Assembly (NCBI GenBank): GCA_027922465.2
Contig: BQMF02000259.1
Span: 62,001 to 126,000, forward strand
Reading direction: 5' to 3'
DNA: 64,000 nt
From: Turritopsis dohrnii
Taxonomy: Eukaryota; Cnidaria; Hydrozoa; Anthoathecata; Oceaniidae
This document shows, in pieces, positions 33,301 to 43,624 of the stretch (the first letter of the stretch is position 1; the number at the start of each line of letters is the position of its first letter). The notes below the pieces were generated by a model that searched no databases, was not told where the DNA came from, and saw only the letters and a list, made by a program, of their open reading frames with translations. Position numbers and translations under genes: made by a program.

Positions 33301-34801
33301 TCTTCATAGAAGTAATTCCCTTGAATTGAAATCAAATATCCTGCGGTTTCTACTCTGTTAACATATATATTCGATATTGATATTATATCTGGTCTGGCTA
33401 TCTCAAATAGTTTTGACGATGCATTGATGTTTATGTTGGTGATGTTGACGCTGGAATATTTTCTGTGCTGATACTTTTTAATTGAAATCAAATATCCTTC
33501 AGTTTCTACACTGTTAACAGATATATTCGATATTGATATTATATCTGCTTTGGCTATCTCAAATAGTTGTGATGATCTATTGATGTTTATGTTGGTGATG
33601 TCGACGCTCAATTCTTCCCAGTAGTGCCGCCCTTGAATTGAAATCAAATATCCTGCAGTTTCTACTCTGTTAACAGATATATTCGATATTGATAATATAT
33701 CTGCTCCGGCTATCTCAAATAGTTTTGACGATGCATTGATGTTTATGTTGGTGATGTCGACGCTGGAATCGTACGACTCTCGAATTGAAATCAAATATCC
33801 TGCGGTTTCTACTGTGTTAACAGATATATTCGATATTGATATTATATCTGCTTCGGCTATCTCAAATAGTTTTGATGATCTATCGATGTTTATATGCGAT
33901 ATACTAGCATTGGTTAACCAACTGTCGAGAAAGAATTCAATAGTACTATTTTCAACTGTCACGTCCGAAATTATGAGCGATGATTGTCTAGAATAGATTA
34001 CGTCATATGAAGATATATTTTCAATCCTCAGCCTTGCAATTGTTACATTCCATACGTATAACAATCGTAATATCGTGTCCTTGTAATGCAAGTTTTCCAA
34101 AATGACGTCGATGAGTAGAACATGTTGCATGTCCATTGTTTCTAATAATTGATTTGGATTAAAATCGGTATCTCGGAATATCGTTTTACGAATACTTAAT
34201 GAATTTGCCTTATGTATTCTGATCGTTGAGTTACTTGAAAACATGGAATGGCTTATTGTCACATTACCATCTTGATTACTGTCACCTAATACCAGTATAC
34301 TGCATGATATAAAAGAGCAATTGTAAACATAAATATCAAATGTAGAGTTTGGTTTTAGATTATCAACTTTGATGCAATATACGGAAGATAAGGATGAGGA
34401 TTTACGCTTCAATAAACAGTTCGTAATTCTAACAGAAATGGATTCTTGCTTACCACTTGAAAGCAATTCAATGTCCTGAAAGTTTAAACCATCAAAGGAT
34501 AAATACAAATATGTTAAATTGGCTTCGATATCAAATAGAAATTGCATAGAAACATGTACTTTTACTGCTGGACGACAACCGTTTTGGACAGTTCCTCTGA
34601 TATACACAAAAGAATGAGACAGGACTACGGTTTCATTTACCACATACTCATCACAGTTATGATTCATCAAAACCACGGTATCATTTGATCCGACCTGCTC
34701 CCTGAATGCGTAGTTAATGGTTTGGCATGGACGAGAAATATCACCACAAGCGTTGATATCGGTACCATTGTTTGATACGTAAAGTGAACGACAATCATGA
34801 T
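30342..34801 (-). pseudogene. Beta-helix / multi-pass membrane surface protein, one in-frame TGA
   Basis: One continuous minus-strand frame runs from a probable splice acceptor at 34802-34803 to the stop at 30342, broken only by TGA at 32576-32574. It starts with LYVSNNGTDINACG, typical of secreted right-handed beta-helix proteins in cnidarians. About 600 residues of beta-helix repeats, rich in N-x-S/T sites, follow. After the TGA come a Cys-rich stalk (NYHRTGTLCGRCADGY) and about eight membrane segments between 31870 and 30360, the first being YFWLLFILTIFIYVPVIAFL. This large ectodomain plus TRP-like membrane domain is a known cnidarian and choanoflagellate architecture of unknown function. 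The signal-peptide exon is not identified. A single stop may be a recent mutation, an allele or a sequencing error. Confidence 0.75.
33008..33900 (-). repeat. Six recent internal repeats in the beta-helix domain
   Basis: Six DNA-level repeats of about 147-162 bp start near 33008, 33170, 33328, 33479, 33637 and 33784. Each encodes about 50 residues built on ISISNISVNRVETAGYLISI followed by a variable loop and VDITNININ-S. The consensus strands are nearly invariant while the loop (for example REYDS, QGRHYW, KKYQHRKY types) differs in length and sequence. This indicates recent unequal crossing-over with divergence concentrated in one loop per coil. Confidence 0.85.
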
Positions 34802-34955
34802 CTATGCATGAAATTTTAAAAAAATAAATTTTAATGCGATGAATACACGTTTTATTTCATAAATTATTCCCCAGACTCCTGAGTATAAAATGAGATAGAA
34901 CGCGCAGCGGATTCAGTTCACGACGAGCAGAGGACAAAACAGGGCGACTCAAGCA

Positions 34956-36039
34956 GTGACACATGAGCACGAATTTGAAAATCAGCTAAGTGTTTTTTCC
35001 TTTCTGTTATTATTATTAATGTCTTCCATTCAAGAAAATCCTCTTCCTGCTTCAGAGGAGAATATTACTAATGAAATAACTTCTGAATCTGTATTGGACC
35101 TTCTTGAAACACTCCAAACAGAAATATCCTCGTTAAAAGCTGCTAATAACATCAACAGCACCTCTCAGCAGGGAAAAATAGTTACTTCTCCTCAGAGAGA
35201 CACAGCAAACGAGGAATATTATGACGATGACTTTATTGACTTGTATGCTTCACATGGTGAAGCATATGATGATGACGAAGGAAATATTGACCCTGACGAT
35301 GGCATAAGTATTGTGGCAGCAGAGACTCACACTAAATCTAATGTTTTTTCTAAGATTAAAATTCTTTCATCTGCTGAATCTAAAGGGGGGGGGGGGATTT
35401 TCTGCAGACTGGGCACATATTATTGATAAAAGTTTTTTCTCTAAAAAGGAGAAAGATGATGTCAAAATTCTTCGAGAATCTTTTCCTGTACCAGAAAATT
35501 GTAATTTACCCACACCGAAACTTAATGTTGAAATTTGGCAACTACTTAATAGTTTTCAAAAAAGAGCTGATGTTCGTATGAGCATGATACAAAGAAATAT
35601 AATTGCTGCAGTTAGTGGAGTTATATCATTAACTAAAGATGTTTTAGATTCAAAAATTGAAAAACAAGCCATTGTTCAAAAGTCTACTGATATTATCAGT
35701 CTCTTGGGACATGCCTCGGATGAAATCTCTTTAAAAAGAAAATTGTTCATAAAATCTGTTTTGAAAAATGAATTCAAAGATTTAGTGTCAATTAACAATA
35801 ATGAGAGAAAAGATAAAGCTTCAGATAAACTTTTTGGAGACCATCTTTCTGAGAATATTAAGGATATAACTTTGCGAAATAAACTTCGAGGCAATAATTT
35901 TAAATTTAAAGGCCATTATAATAGGAACAATTCCTATCGATCTGAGCCTTACAACAGGAATAATCGTATGCCTTTTTTAGGCAAAGGCCGGAGGGGGATG
36001 TCCTCCTCCACTCTATCCAAACCAAGAACAAACCATTAA
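34956..36039 (+). pseudogene. DIRS Gag-like ORF with a G-run frameshift
   Basis: Two frames, 34956-35426 and 35311-36039, join at a G11 homopolymer (35385-35395): up to it the first frame reads an acidic region, and from it the second reads FSADWAHIIDKSFFSKKEK. Together they make a protein of about 360 residues with an acidic N-terminal half, a helical middle and an Asn/Arg-rich tail (YNRNNSYRSEPYNRNN). The C-terminus is basic and probably binds RNA, as for a nucleocapsid. The run is at a slippage-prone sequence, so the frameshift could be a mutation or a sequencing error. Confidence 0.65.
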
Positions 36040-36086
36040 CAGCTTATTCACCTATTATCAAGACACCCACAACCTCAGAAGTTGAA

Positions 36087-36863
36087 ATGCAATCTACCTT
36101 AGCTGTACGGTGCAATTCTGAAGAAAATCATGAAATGGTGTCACATTCCCAGCAACAGTTAGAAAATGAGGTAAGCTATTTCCTAAATGAATGTTCTATT
36201 AGAGTGAACAATTTCAAAAGGGGTCAACTTTGTAAATTTTATGAAGGCTGGAAAAGTGTAAACACATTTTAGATACTATTAAACATGGGGATACTATCGA
36301 ATTTGAAGTGGAGCCTCCTGTTAAACACTTCAGTTTTAATCAGTATAAAGATGATCAAGAAAATTTGGTTAGCTTAGAACTTCAAAAAATGATTGTAAAA
36401 GGCATATTTGTTGAGTGTTGCCATGAAGAAAAAGAATATGTTTCTCCCATATTCACAACTCCAAAATCTGATGGAGGAACTAGACTTAAAGAAAGTGAGC
36501 GAAAATATAAAATATGTGCATTTCAAGATGCAAACCATAAAGGATGCATTATTGATGATCAATAAGAATGATTTTATGACATCGATAGATCTTAAAGATG
36601 CTTATTACAGTGTCCCTATCAGAGAATGTTATCAATCTTACTTAAAATTTCAATGCAAAGGAAAGTTATACAAATACACTTGCTATCCCAACGGACTAGG
36701 GCCTTGTCCTAGGAGATTTACAAAGTTGACAACTGTTCCTATGAGTGAAATTAGACGCAATGGTAATCCAATTTGTGGATACATTGATGATTTTCTTCAA
36801 TCTGGTAATACATACATAAAAGCCTTGGAAGCTACTTTGTCAGCAGCAAAAGCTTTTTTGTAA
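36087..36863 (+). pseudogene. DIRS reverse transcriptase
   Basis: RT begins in a frame at 36308-36562 with KGIFVECCHEEKEYVSPIF and PKSDGGTRL, then continues in another frame from about 36490: KYVHFKMQTIKDALL, the first catalytic Asp in SIDLKDAYYSVPI, the primer-grip-like YPNGLGPCPRRFTKL and the catalytic GYIDDFL. YIDD, in place of YVDD or YADD, is usual for DIRS. A frameshift near 36485 and a TAA at 36861 break it. Confidence 0.85.
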
Positions 36864-38076
36864 ACTTGGCTTTGTAGTCCATCCTGTCAAGTCTCAACTT
36901 ATACCTTCTCAAACTATTATATTTTTGGGGTTTGTGATTAATTCTGTAACTATGACCATAGTTCTCACTGAAAAACGTACAGAAGCTCTTAAAAAGCATC
37001 TGAATACATTGAGAAAATTAAAACAACCCTCCATACGTTATGTAGCTAAAGTGGTTGGACATATAATTTCAGTTTTGCCTGCATCAAAATATGGGGCGTT
37101 GCATTATAGGAAACTTGAAAAGGATAAAGCAATAGCACTAAAAGAAAATCTAGGGGATTTTGATGCTTTAATGAATTTATCAGTAGATGGTTATAAGGAC
37201 TTGACATGGTGGATAGAGAATGTAAATGATATTCAAAATTGGATCCATCCCCCCAAAATTGAAGCAACAATTTATACTGATGCTTCACAGTTTGCCTGGG
37301 GAGGAACCTTTGACAAAAAGAGTGTTGGAGGTTCCTGGTCATATCAAGAAAAAGATTATCATATTAATGCAAAAGAAATGCTTGCAATCTATTTCACAAT
37401 TCAAAGTTTTCTAAGCTATTTTGAAAATAAACATATCACAATATTATCAGACAGCAAAACTGCCATAGGCATCATAAATAAAATGGGAAGTAGTAAAAGT
37501 ACTCTCTGTGACAGTATTTGCCATAACATCTGGAATTTTTGCCAAGAAAACAATATTTGGGTAACCTGTTCCTATATTCCAGGAAAAGAAAATATACTTG
37601 CTGATCTTGAATCGAGAAAAGATTATAAGGATAGCAATTGGATGTTAAATAAAGATATTTTCGATAGCATTTGCAAAAGTCAGAATTTCTATCCAGATGT
37701 TGATTGTTTTGCAAATAGACTAAATCACCAAGTATCATGTTACATATCATACAGGCCTGATCCAAATGCCAAATATATTAATGCTTTTAGTGTAAACTGG
37801 GCAAAATTTAAAATGCCTTATCTTTTTCCTCCTTTCAGCCTTGTAGGTCGTGTATTACAAAAGATCAAAGTGGACAAAGTAGTGGCATTGATCGTAGTGC
37901 CCGATTGGCCATCACAAACTTGGTACACAACATTAATGGCAATGAAGGTCTCAGAACCAACGAAAGTAACACCGGGTCAGAAGGTGCTGATTTTGCCAGA
38001 GAGCCCGGACGAAGTGCATCCAATTTGGAAGCGAGTGAGACTTCTGGCATGTCTTGTATCAGGCAAGAATATTTAA
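36864..38076 (+). CDS. DIRS RNase H and Dam-like (MT) region
   Basis: The open frame 36925-38076 carries the RT thumb (FVINSVTMTIVLT), then RNase H with ATIYTDASQFAWGG (Asp), HINAKEMLAIY (Glu), TILSDSKTA (Asp) and NILADLESR (Asp). The last third, VDCFANRLNHQ then PDPNAKYINAFSVNWAKF and FPPFSLVGRVLQKI, matches the segment described as a Dam-type methyltransferase domain in DIRS elements. PPFS stands where the DPPY-like motif would be. Methyltransferase activity is doubtful. This is the longest intact piece of the element (384 codons). Confidence 0.82.
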
Positions 38077-39030
38077 GGCAAGGTTTTTCTAATTCTACTG
38101 TGGACTTGATCATGAGTAGTTGGAGGTCCGGTACAACAAAACAATATGAACCAGTTATAAAATTGTGGCTTTCTTTTTGTAAGGATGCAATGAGCCCTTT
38201 TGAGCCCACAATTCAACAAGCATTAGATTTTCTCACTGAATTATATAACAAAAATTATAGTTTTGATCAAATGAAGAATGCTAGAAGTGCTATCTCGTCT
38301 AATTAGACCTATTGGGGATCAATCATTTGGAAAATTGCTTATAGTTAAAAGATTTATGAAAGGTGTTTTTGAAAACAGACCGACCTTTCCAAGAAATCAT
38401 ATCATATGGGATGTTAATATATTGTTCAATTATTTTCGATCTTTACCCGATCTAACAGACTTATCACTTAAAATACTGACACAAAAACTCGCTAGTTTGA
38501 TGGCTATAGTGTCAGGCGGCCAACGTATTCAAACTTTACATTCTATATCCCTAGATGATATCATTTATCAACCAGGCAAAGTTGTCATCCCCATAACTTC
38601 TGTTATAAAACAAAGTAGACCATCAAGGCACATGCAACCTCTTGTTTTCAAAGAATTTGAAGAGTCTAAGCTTTGTGTAGTCTCACATTTAAGAATCTAC
38701 ATAGAAAAAACAAAATCTATCAGAAAGAACCAAAACCTATTTATCAGTTTTATAAAACCTCACAATGTTGTTTCTAAGGATACCATTTCGAGATGGTGTA
38801 AATCTATGTTGGGGAATGCTGGTATTAATATTAATATTTTTTCTGCACACTCCAATAGATCTGCATCAAGTTCAAAAGCTAAACAGCATGATTTACCGAT
38901 TGCAGATATCATACGCAGGTTGGGCAAACGCCCGTACTTTTGCGAAACATTACGAAAAATTGGTCGTGGAAGATGTCAACTTAATGAATATTCTTACAAA
39001 ATGAAACTTTATTTGTTAATTTTGAGTTAA
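37905..39030 (+). pseudogene. DIRS tyrosine recombinase, frameshifted
   Basis: YR integrates the circular cDNA. The N-terminal SAM-like helices lie at 38062-38306 in one frame, and the catalytic part from about 38270 in another (SGGQRIQTL with the first Arg; FSAHSNRSAS with the His-x-x-Arg pair). Near 38910-38925 the frame changes again: the catalytic tyrosine segment ARTFAKHYEK, Tyr at 38951-38953, is read one frame over. So all catalytic residues (R, H, R, Y) are still encoded but not in one frame. Confidence 0.85.
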
Positions 39031-39162
39031 ACAGGTTTAATTTTTAGTGCTTAGCTCACTAAAGTGTAATTTTTTGTGTTATAAACAAAACTGAAGCATG
39101 TAATATAAGAATGTTTTCTTTTTGTCTGTTTTGTGAAACAGAAAATTTTGGTACTCTGTGAA

Positions 39163-39486
39163 ATCTCATTTTATAGTCAGGAGTCTGGGGAATAATTTAT
39201 GAAATAAAATTATCCCGCAACAAACGATACTTACCTTAAGTTGAAGTTTGTTGGGAGTTTTATGAATAAATTATTCCCAGATGGATGAGTATAAAATGCC
39301 CACCCTACAACCACCCATTATACTCATCCATCATGTACAAAATTTTTTCTGTAAGATTTGCTGTGAAACCCTGAATCCGCTGCGCGTTCTATCTCATTTT
39401 ATACTCATCCATCTGGGAATAATTTATTCATAAAACTCCCAACAAACTTCAACTTAAGGTAAGTATCGTTTGTTGTGGGATAATTA
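39163..39486. repeat. DIRS internal complementary region and right terminal repeat (hairpin)
   Basis: 39203-39287 and 39394-39478 are almost exact inverse copies (for example CAACAAACGATACTTACC), so the 3' end folds into an 85-bp hairpin with a 106-base loop. The ICR joins the complements of both outer ends without spacing, as needed to template circle completion in the DIRS replication model. Confidence 0.85.
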
Positions 39487-40610
39487 TATCATACAAATTA
39501 CTAGGTGAAGAACCAAATGTACCTATATGGATATACAACAAATAAGTCCTTCCTTACTTATATCTTACATTACTTAATGTTCAATCCCCATAAATAAATA
39601 AAATCCCCATAAAAGTCAGACTGCAAATCCTTAAATGACACATTTTTTAAAATTTTCCCAATTGAATAGGGCTTTTATTGTACACAGTTGCCCATGTGTT
39701 ATGCGTGGCGATTAATCAACAGAGTTCCAAAAACAGTTTCTTACAATTTTAAGTTTTTTCTCAAGTAGGCCAGTAGAGATGAAAATAATTTTTTTTAATT
39801 CTGAGGGAAAATATCACCATATCTTCAGGATGTCTTTAATTCAAAAATTCCAATGTTTCATCTGTAAGTGGAAGTGTTCCACTGGACATCTTGTGGCAAT
39901 AAGTTTCAAAGCTTTCCTGACAACTCCTTTTTGCATGAGCTGTTTGAATTAATTTGATATGATTTTTATATCCCCTGCCCATTGTTTCGATTGCATTTGG
40001 TGTTGATTTGAGCGAATTTCGTACAACAGTTCTTCAATTTTTTCATTTGCCATACTGTTAAACTAAGATCAACAATATTGACCTAATTAAAATAGGCTGT
40101 TTTAGAAAGATGACTCAAACAGTAGTTAGGGTTTCCCCAAAGGTAAAAAGGCCTGGGTTCCATGAAAACAAACGTCGTCTTTGTTGCGAAGAGACCTTGA
40201 AAATCCTAGCTCTCATCCCGTCTGGAATTCGAACAAAACATGGAAAGCAATATGGATGCTCACCATGTTGGTGATGGAAAGAAAAGGTTTGTTTTGAAGG
40301 TTTGTTTCTTTGGAGCTTTATTTTCCATAACAAAATCAGTTTTAGTTTACAAATCAGCACATGGTATGGCTTTTGTGTTGTTCTTTATCTCCGTTTATGT
40401 GCTTTGAGAAAGTCAGCAAGAGCTCCTTTTTTAAAATTCAAACTAAAATTTTATGTATCATCAAGGTATTTCATTGTTTACATGTACCATGGCATAGAAT
40501 CATGCAAAAGATCTTGATGGGAGAAATGACTGGTAATGACATTTCTTTTCATAAAGTGGGATCACGAGAGCGCGGAAATGTATAGCAGCACATAGCCACA
40601 ATTATAAATT
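39487..40610. other. Non-coding stretch
   Basis: No gene was identified. If the DIRS element inserted in an intron, the signal-peptide exon of the beta-helix gene should lie on the minus strand somewhere here or further right; I could not find it. Confidence 0.4.
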
Positions 40611-40614
40611 TATT

Positions 40615-40880
40615 TGATGGGTTTGCTGTAACTGCAAGATCTGCACGAGATCATTTCACAGCAATTTCTCGCAAATATACAGTGCAAAATAATAAATAGA
40701 ACCGTACTACTGGGGGAGGAGGGGATCCACCTAGTGAATTTGACCTACTTATGGAATAACTTATTGCACTGTCCAGGGAAAGTGATGAAAAGCATAATGC
40801 TGATGGCGAAAAACAAAAAGCCTCTGATAAACGTGAGAAACAGAAAGCCATTTCTATAAGAAACACAGCCATGGAATGGG
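40615..40880 (+). pseudogene. Relic of a Myb/SANT-like transposon-associated protein
   Basis: One plus-strand frame reads DGFAVTARSARDHF, then about 40 residues later GGGGDPPSEFDLLME, and a lysine-rich tail (NADGEKQKASDKREKQKA) ending NTAMEW. This layout, a conserved RxVRDHF-like helix, a gap, a T/S-ELDxLLEE helix and a basic coiled tail, is what I recall from cnidarian Myb/SANT-like or MADF-like proteins that accompany DNA transposons. Stops at about 40699 (TAG) and 40756 (TAA) break the frame and the N-terminal part is missing. Family assignment is tentative. Confidence 0.4.
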
Positions 40881-40889
40881 TATTAATAT

Positions 40890-42566
40890 ACAATTATTTC
40901 GAGAATTTTCTGTGATGATGACTGTTCATATAGCTAGGTGTTGTGAGCACTATTTGGAAATAATTCAGCAGTGAGTAAGGGCTATAGGGCAGCTATAAGG
41001 GCTCTTACATTATTAGAACTTCTGCTTAATAGCATTTTACAGTGGAAATCCTCTGTTGCTAAAACATTTACTGGAGATCAAAGGAAAATATTTAAAGGGT
41101 TAATGAGGAAACAATGCAAACTTGCGAGGAACAAAATTGGTGTTCTTTATTGTGTTTGTTTGGATTTTCACCAGTCATGCATCCGTTATGCATCCAACAA
41201 GTACTTTTCCAATAATCACTATGTTCTGTTGGTTGTTGGGTTTCTTTATAAAAGGAAAGAAACGGCAGGGACCTGATCTAAGGTTCAAACAGCTTCAACT
41301 TTTCCTGAATTACTCAGGAAAACTTTCAGCTTAGAAGGAATTGTTGTCCATGCTTTTACAAACAAGATTGAAGAAATTTCTTTTGATGTATTTTCAACAT
41401 CCCATTTGAGTTTTTCTTTTGATGTACTTTCAACATCCCATTTGAGTTTTTCCTCTTCTACAGACAAAGCTAGGGAAAGCCTTGAAGATGATGATGATAC
41501 AACCCACATTAACAAGTCTTCTACAGCTTCTCCCCAGGATTTAAAATCATTTTTTGACAATGTTTTTGAGCTCAAGAAGACAAAACAGATGGATGGTCAT
41601 TTCAGTTAAAATGGCATCTATCCATGGCTATGGATTATTTTTTTTTCGTTGTGAAATTACCTAACTACTCTTTCTTGGTGGGAAATTATCTTTAGCCAAA
41701 GAAATGTTTGGTGTGTTGACAAGGTCCTTGTGTTCTGTTAATTTTGTTCTAGTGCATGTCACGATTGATAATTGAATGAAAGAAAGGGTACAACCCAATG
41801 AAAGTAAGCTAGCATCAATTATTGTAGATGTGATTTGGAGTTAAGAGATACCTACAAAAGGAATACCATTTACATTAACAAAAATGATCTGAATCAGTAT
41901 TGTGGGAGTTAGATATCTGACCAAATATAGAAATAAAGAGAAATAAATTCTTTCCTATACTTGTTGATGAAGCCTGTAATGATTCTACTAAGAAGCCTTG
42001 GTCGTCCATTTTTTTAATGATGACAGCGCTTATTAGAGGGGGGCGCTTATAAAAATATTTTTGGATTAACAGGGGCGCTTATTAGATCAGTGATAAGTGA
42101 TAATACTGTATTTGTGTCAATTATATACATCCTGTGTTAATTTTAAACTATTGTATTCAGCTTCTATTCTTATGCACCTATGGCTAACATGTTTAATGTA
42201 GGCTAATTTTGGTGTTTTTCGAAAAAATCAAAGTGCACCACAAGAAATAAGTTTTTTAAAGTTGGTTAAGGTAGTTCACTATAATTTCGTTGTAACATAC
42301 GTTATACATTGAGAATTTGGTGTTATAGCAAGTTAATACATGATGAATTTCCCTATTTTAGAAGATCAAATATTTAGAAAGCTCAAAAAATCTTCTTTCC
42401 AACGGTATAAAAACCTCATTGCATTGGTGAAAATTCGAAAAGTTATTTGTGTTTTAAATGAGTGACCCACTTTCTCGTGGACACACTGTAGAAAACACTA
42501 AAATTAATATCTCATCACGAAATTAAAAATTGTGAGACGGGGGCTTCTACAAAATTGTGTACATCC
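40890..42566. other. Non-coding stretch with GGGCGCTTATTAGA motifs
   Basis: No gene recognised. Near 42027-42090 the motif GGCGCTTATTAGA occurs three times with G-rich linkers, and a similar GGCGGCGCTTATTA appears near 63090. It is a short dispersed repeat of unknown type. Confidence 0.4.
41377..41448 (+). repeat. Two-unit 36-bp tandem repeat
   Basis: TTTCTTTTGATGTA, one variable base, TTTCAACATCCC then ATTTGAGTT occurs twice head to tail with one substitution. Each unit is a multiple of three bases, but I see no supporting gene around it. Confidence 0.7.
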
Positions 42567-42571
42567 TATGA

Positions 42572-42606
42572 CAGGGCCGCCAGATAACGGGGGGCCGGGG
42601 GGCCTT

Positions 42607-42638
<32 letters not shown>

Positions 42639-43617
42639 CTTTTTTGTCCATAAATGGTTGGTCCTTTTTACAACTTTAAGAAGTTTTTCTCTTTTCATAA
42701 TTGCTTGCATTTTTTTCTCCATTTCAGTTATTATCATTTGTGAGACTAAATTCTTTTAAGAGTTTATAAGGTACAACATTGTGGTTACAATTTTCAATGA
42801 GTCAACAACAATCCAACATGTGTGTTTATATTATTTATTTTGACGATATATTTCGCTTATAACAAGCATCTTCAGGTTTAAAATATAAAAGCAAAACAGT
42901 AAAACCATTTTAAAATGTCTAAAATTCACAACGTGTATATAAGATACACTAACTACAAACTACAATTGATGAGAAAATGAATGTTTTACTTTCCGAATTC
43001 ATTTTCTCATCAATTGTAGTTTGTAGTTAGTGTATATAAGACGTTGTGAATTTTAGACATTTTAAAATGGTTTTACTGTTTTGCTATGACATTTGACAAC
43101 TTTTTGGGTATCAATTTGTATGACTTATATTTACTTATTGTTAGATAATGACGTTTTGACGTTTTATTTATGTGTCACTAAGTGTTAAGGAACGACTCTT
43201 CCCTTTATAAATTTTACTGAAATATACTTTGATATTTGAAGTCGAATTATTGTCCTGAAAGTGCTTTCTAAGCCAATCTGGAAGGTGTAATTTCAAAATT
43301 TTCTTACGCGTCGGACCCAACCATGGTGGATCCTCCTTCGACAAACTCAGCCACACCAGGTTCAAATTTGTGCCGCCGTCCCTGCATGAAGGTTTTATTT
43401 TGATGACATACATTTCAAAGAAGCTATATAACACAACTAAGAAAAACTAATTTCAGCATGTTACTGTGGGTGCATTCACAAATTGCCAGCTATAACCAAT
43501 CTGGAATCGACATGCCATGAGAAAGAGTTCTGAGCCCCCCTAGCATAACAAAATATATTAAGGTCCTTTTTTCGCAGTTTTGGCCCCCTCACCCTAAATC
43601 GTTATCTGGCGGCCCTG
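42572..43617. mobile_element. Non-autonomous hAT-like element
   Basis: The ends CAGGGCCGCCAGATAACG (42572) and the inverse CGTTATCTGGCGGCCCTG (ending 43617) are perfect over 18 bases and flanked by TATGA on both sides (42567-42571, 43618-43622). CAGGG ends are typical of hAT; five-base duplications fit the hAT5 group described from invertebrates, whereas most hATs make eight. A C run of about 29 lies just inside the left end. No transposase frame is present. The centre contains a very long palindrome. Confidence 0.75.
42891..43084. repeat. Long palindrome with 14-base loop
   Basis: 42891-42982 is the near-perfect inverse of 42997-43084, with loop 42983-42996. The only sizeable mismatch is a few bases around GTATATAAGATA. 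Transcribed, it would give a hairpin RNA of about 90 bp. Confidence 0.9.
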
Positions 43618-43624
43618 TATGAGC

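Larger units (their letters stand above)
34850..39486 (+). mobile_element. DIRS-type tyrosine-recombinase retrotransposon
   Basis: The element encodes Gag-like, RT, RNase H, Dam-like and tyrosine recombinase regions on the plus strand. The left terminal repeat (34850-34916) is found inverted at 39370-39425. An internal complementary region at 39163-39287 is the inverse of the left end (to 39205) joined directly to the inverse of the right end (39206-39287 against 39394-39478). That head-to-tail junction is the signature of DIRS elements, which integrate as circles without target duplication. Ends are accurate to a few bases. It lies about 50 bases from the splice acceptor of the minus-strand beta-helix gene. 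Confidence 0.9.

Noticed and set aside
32737..33996. Plus-strand frames opposite the beta-helix gene
   Set aside because: They are antisense shadows of the repetitive minus-strand coding region, with low-complexity composition.
43168..43434. 88-codon minus-strand frame inside the hAT-like element as a transposase fragment
   Set aside because: No hAT dimerisation or catalytic motif is visible, and its length is compatible with chance.
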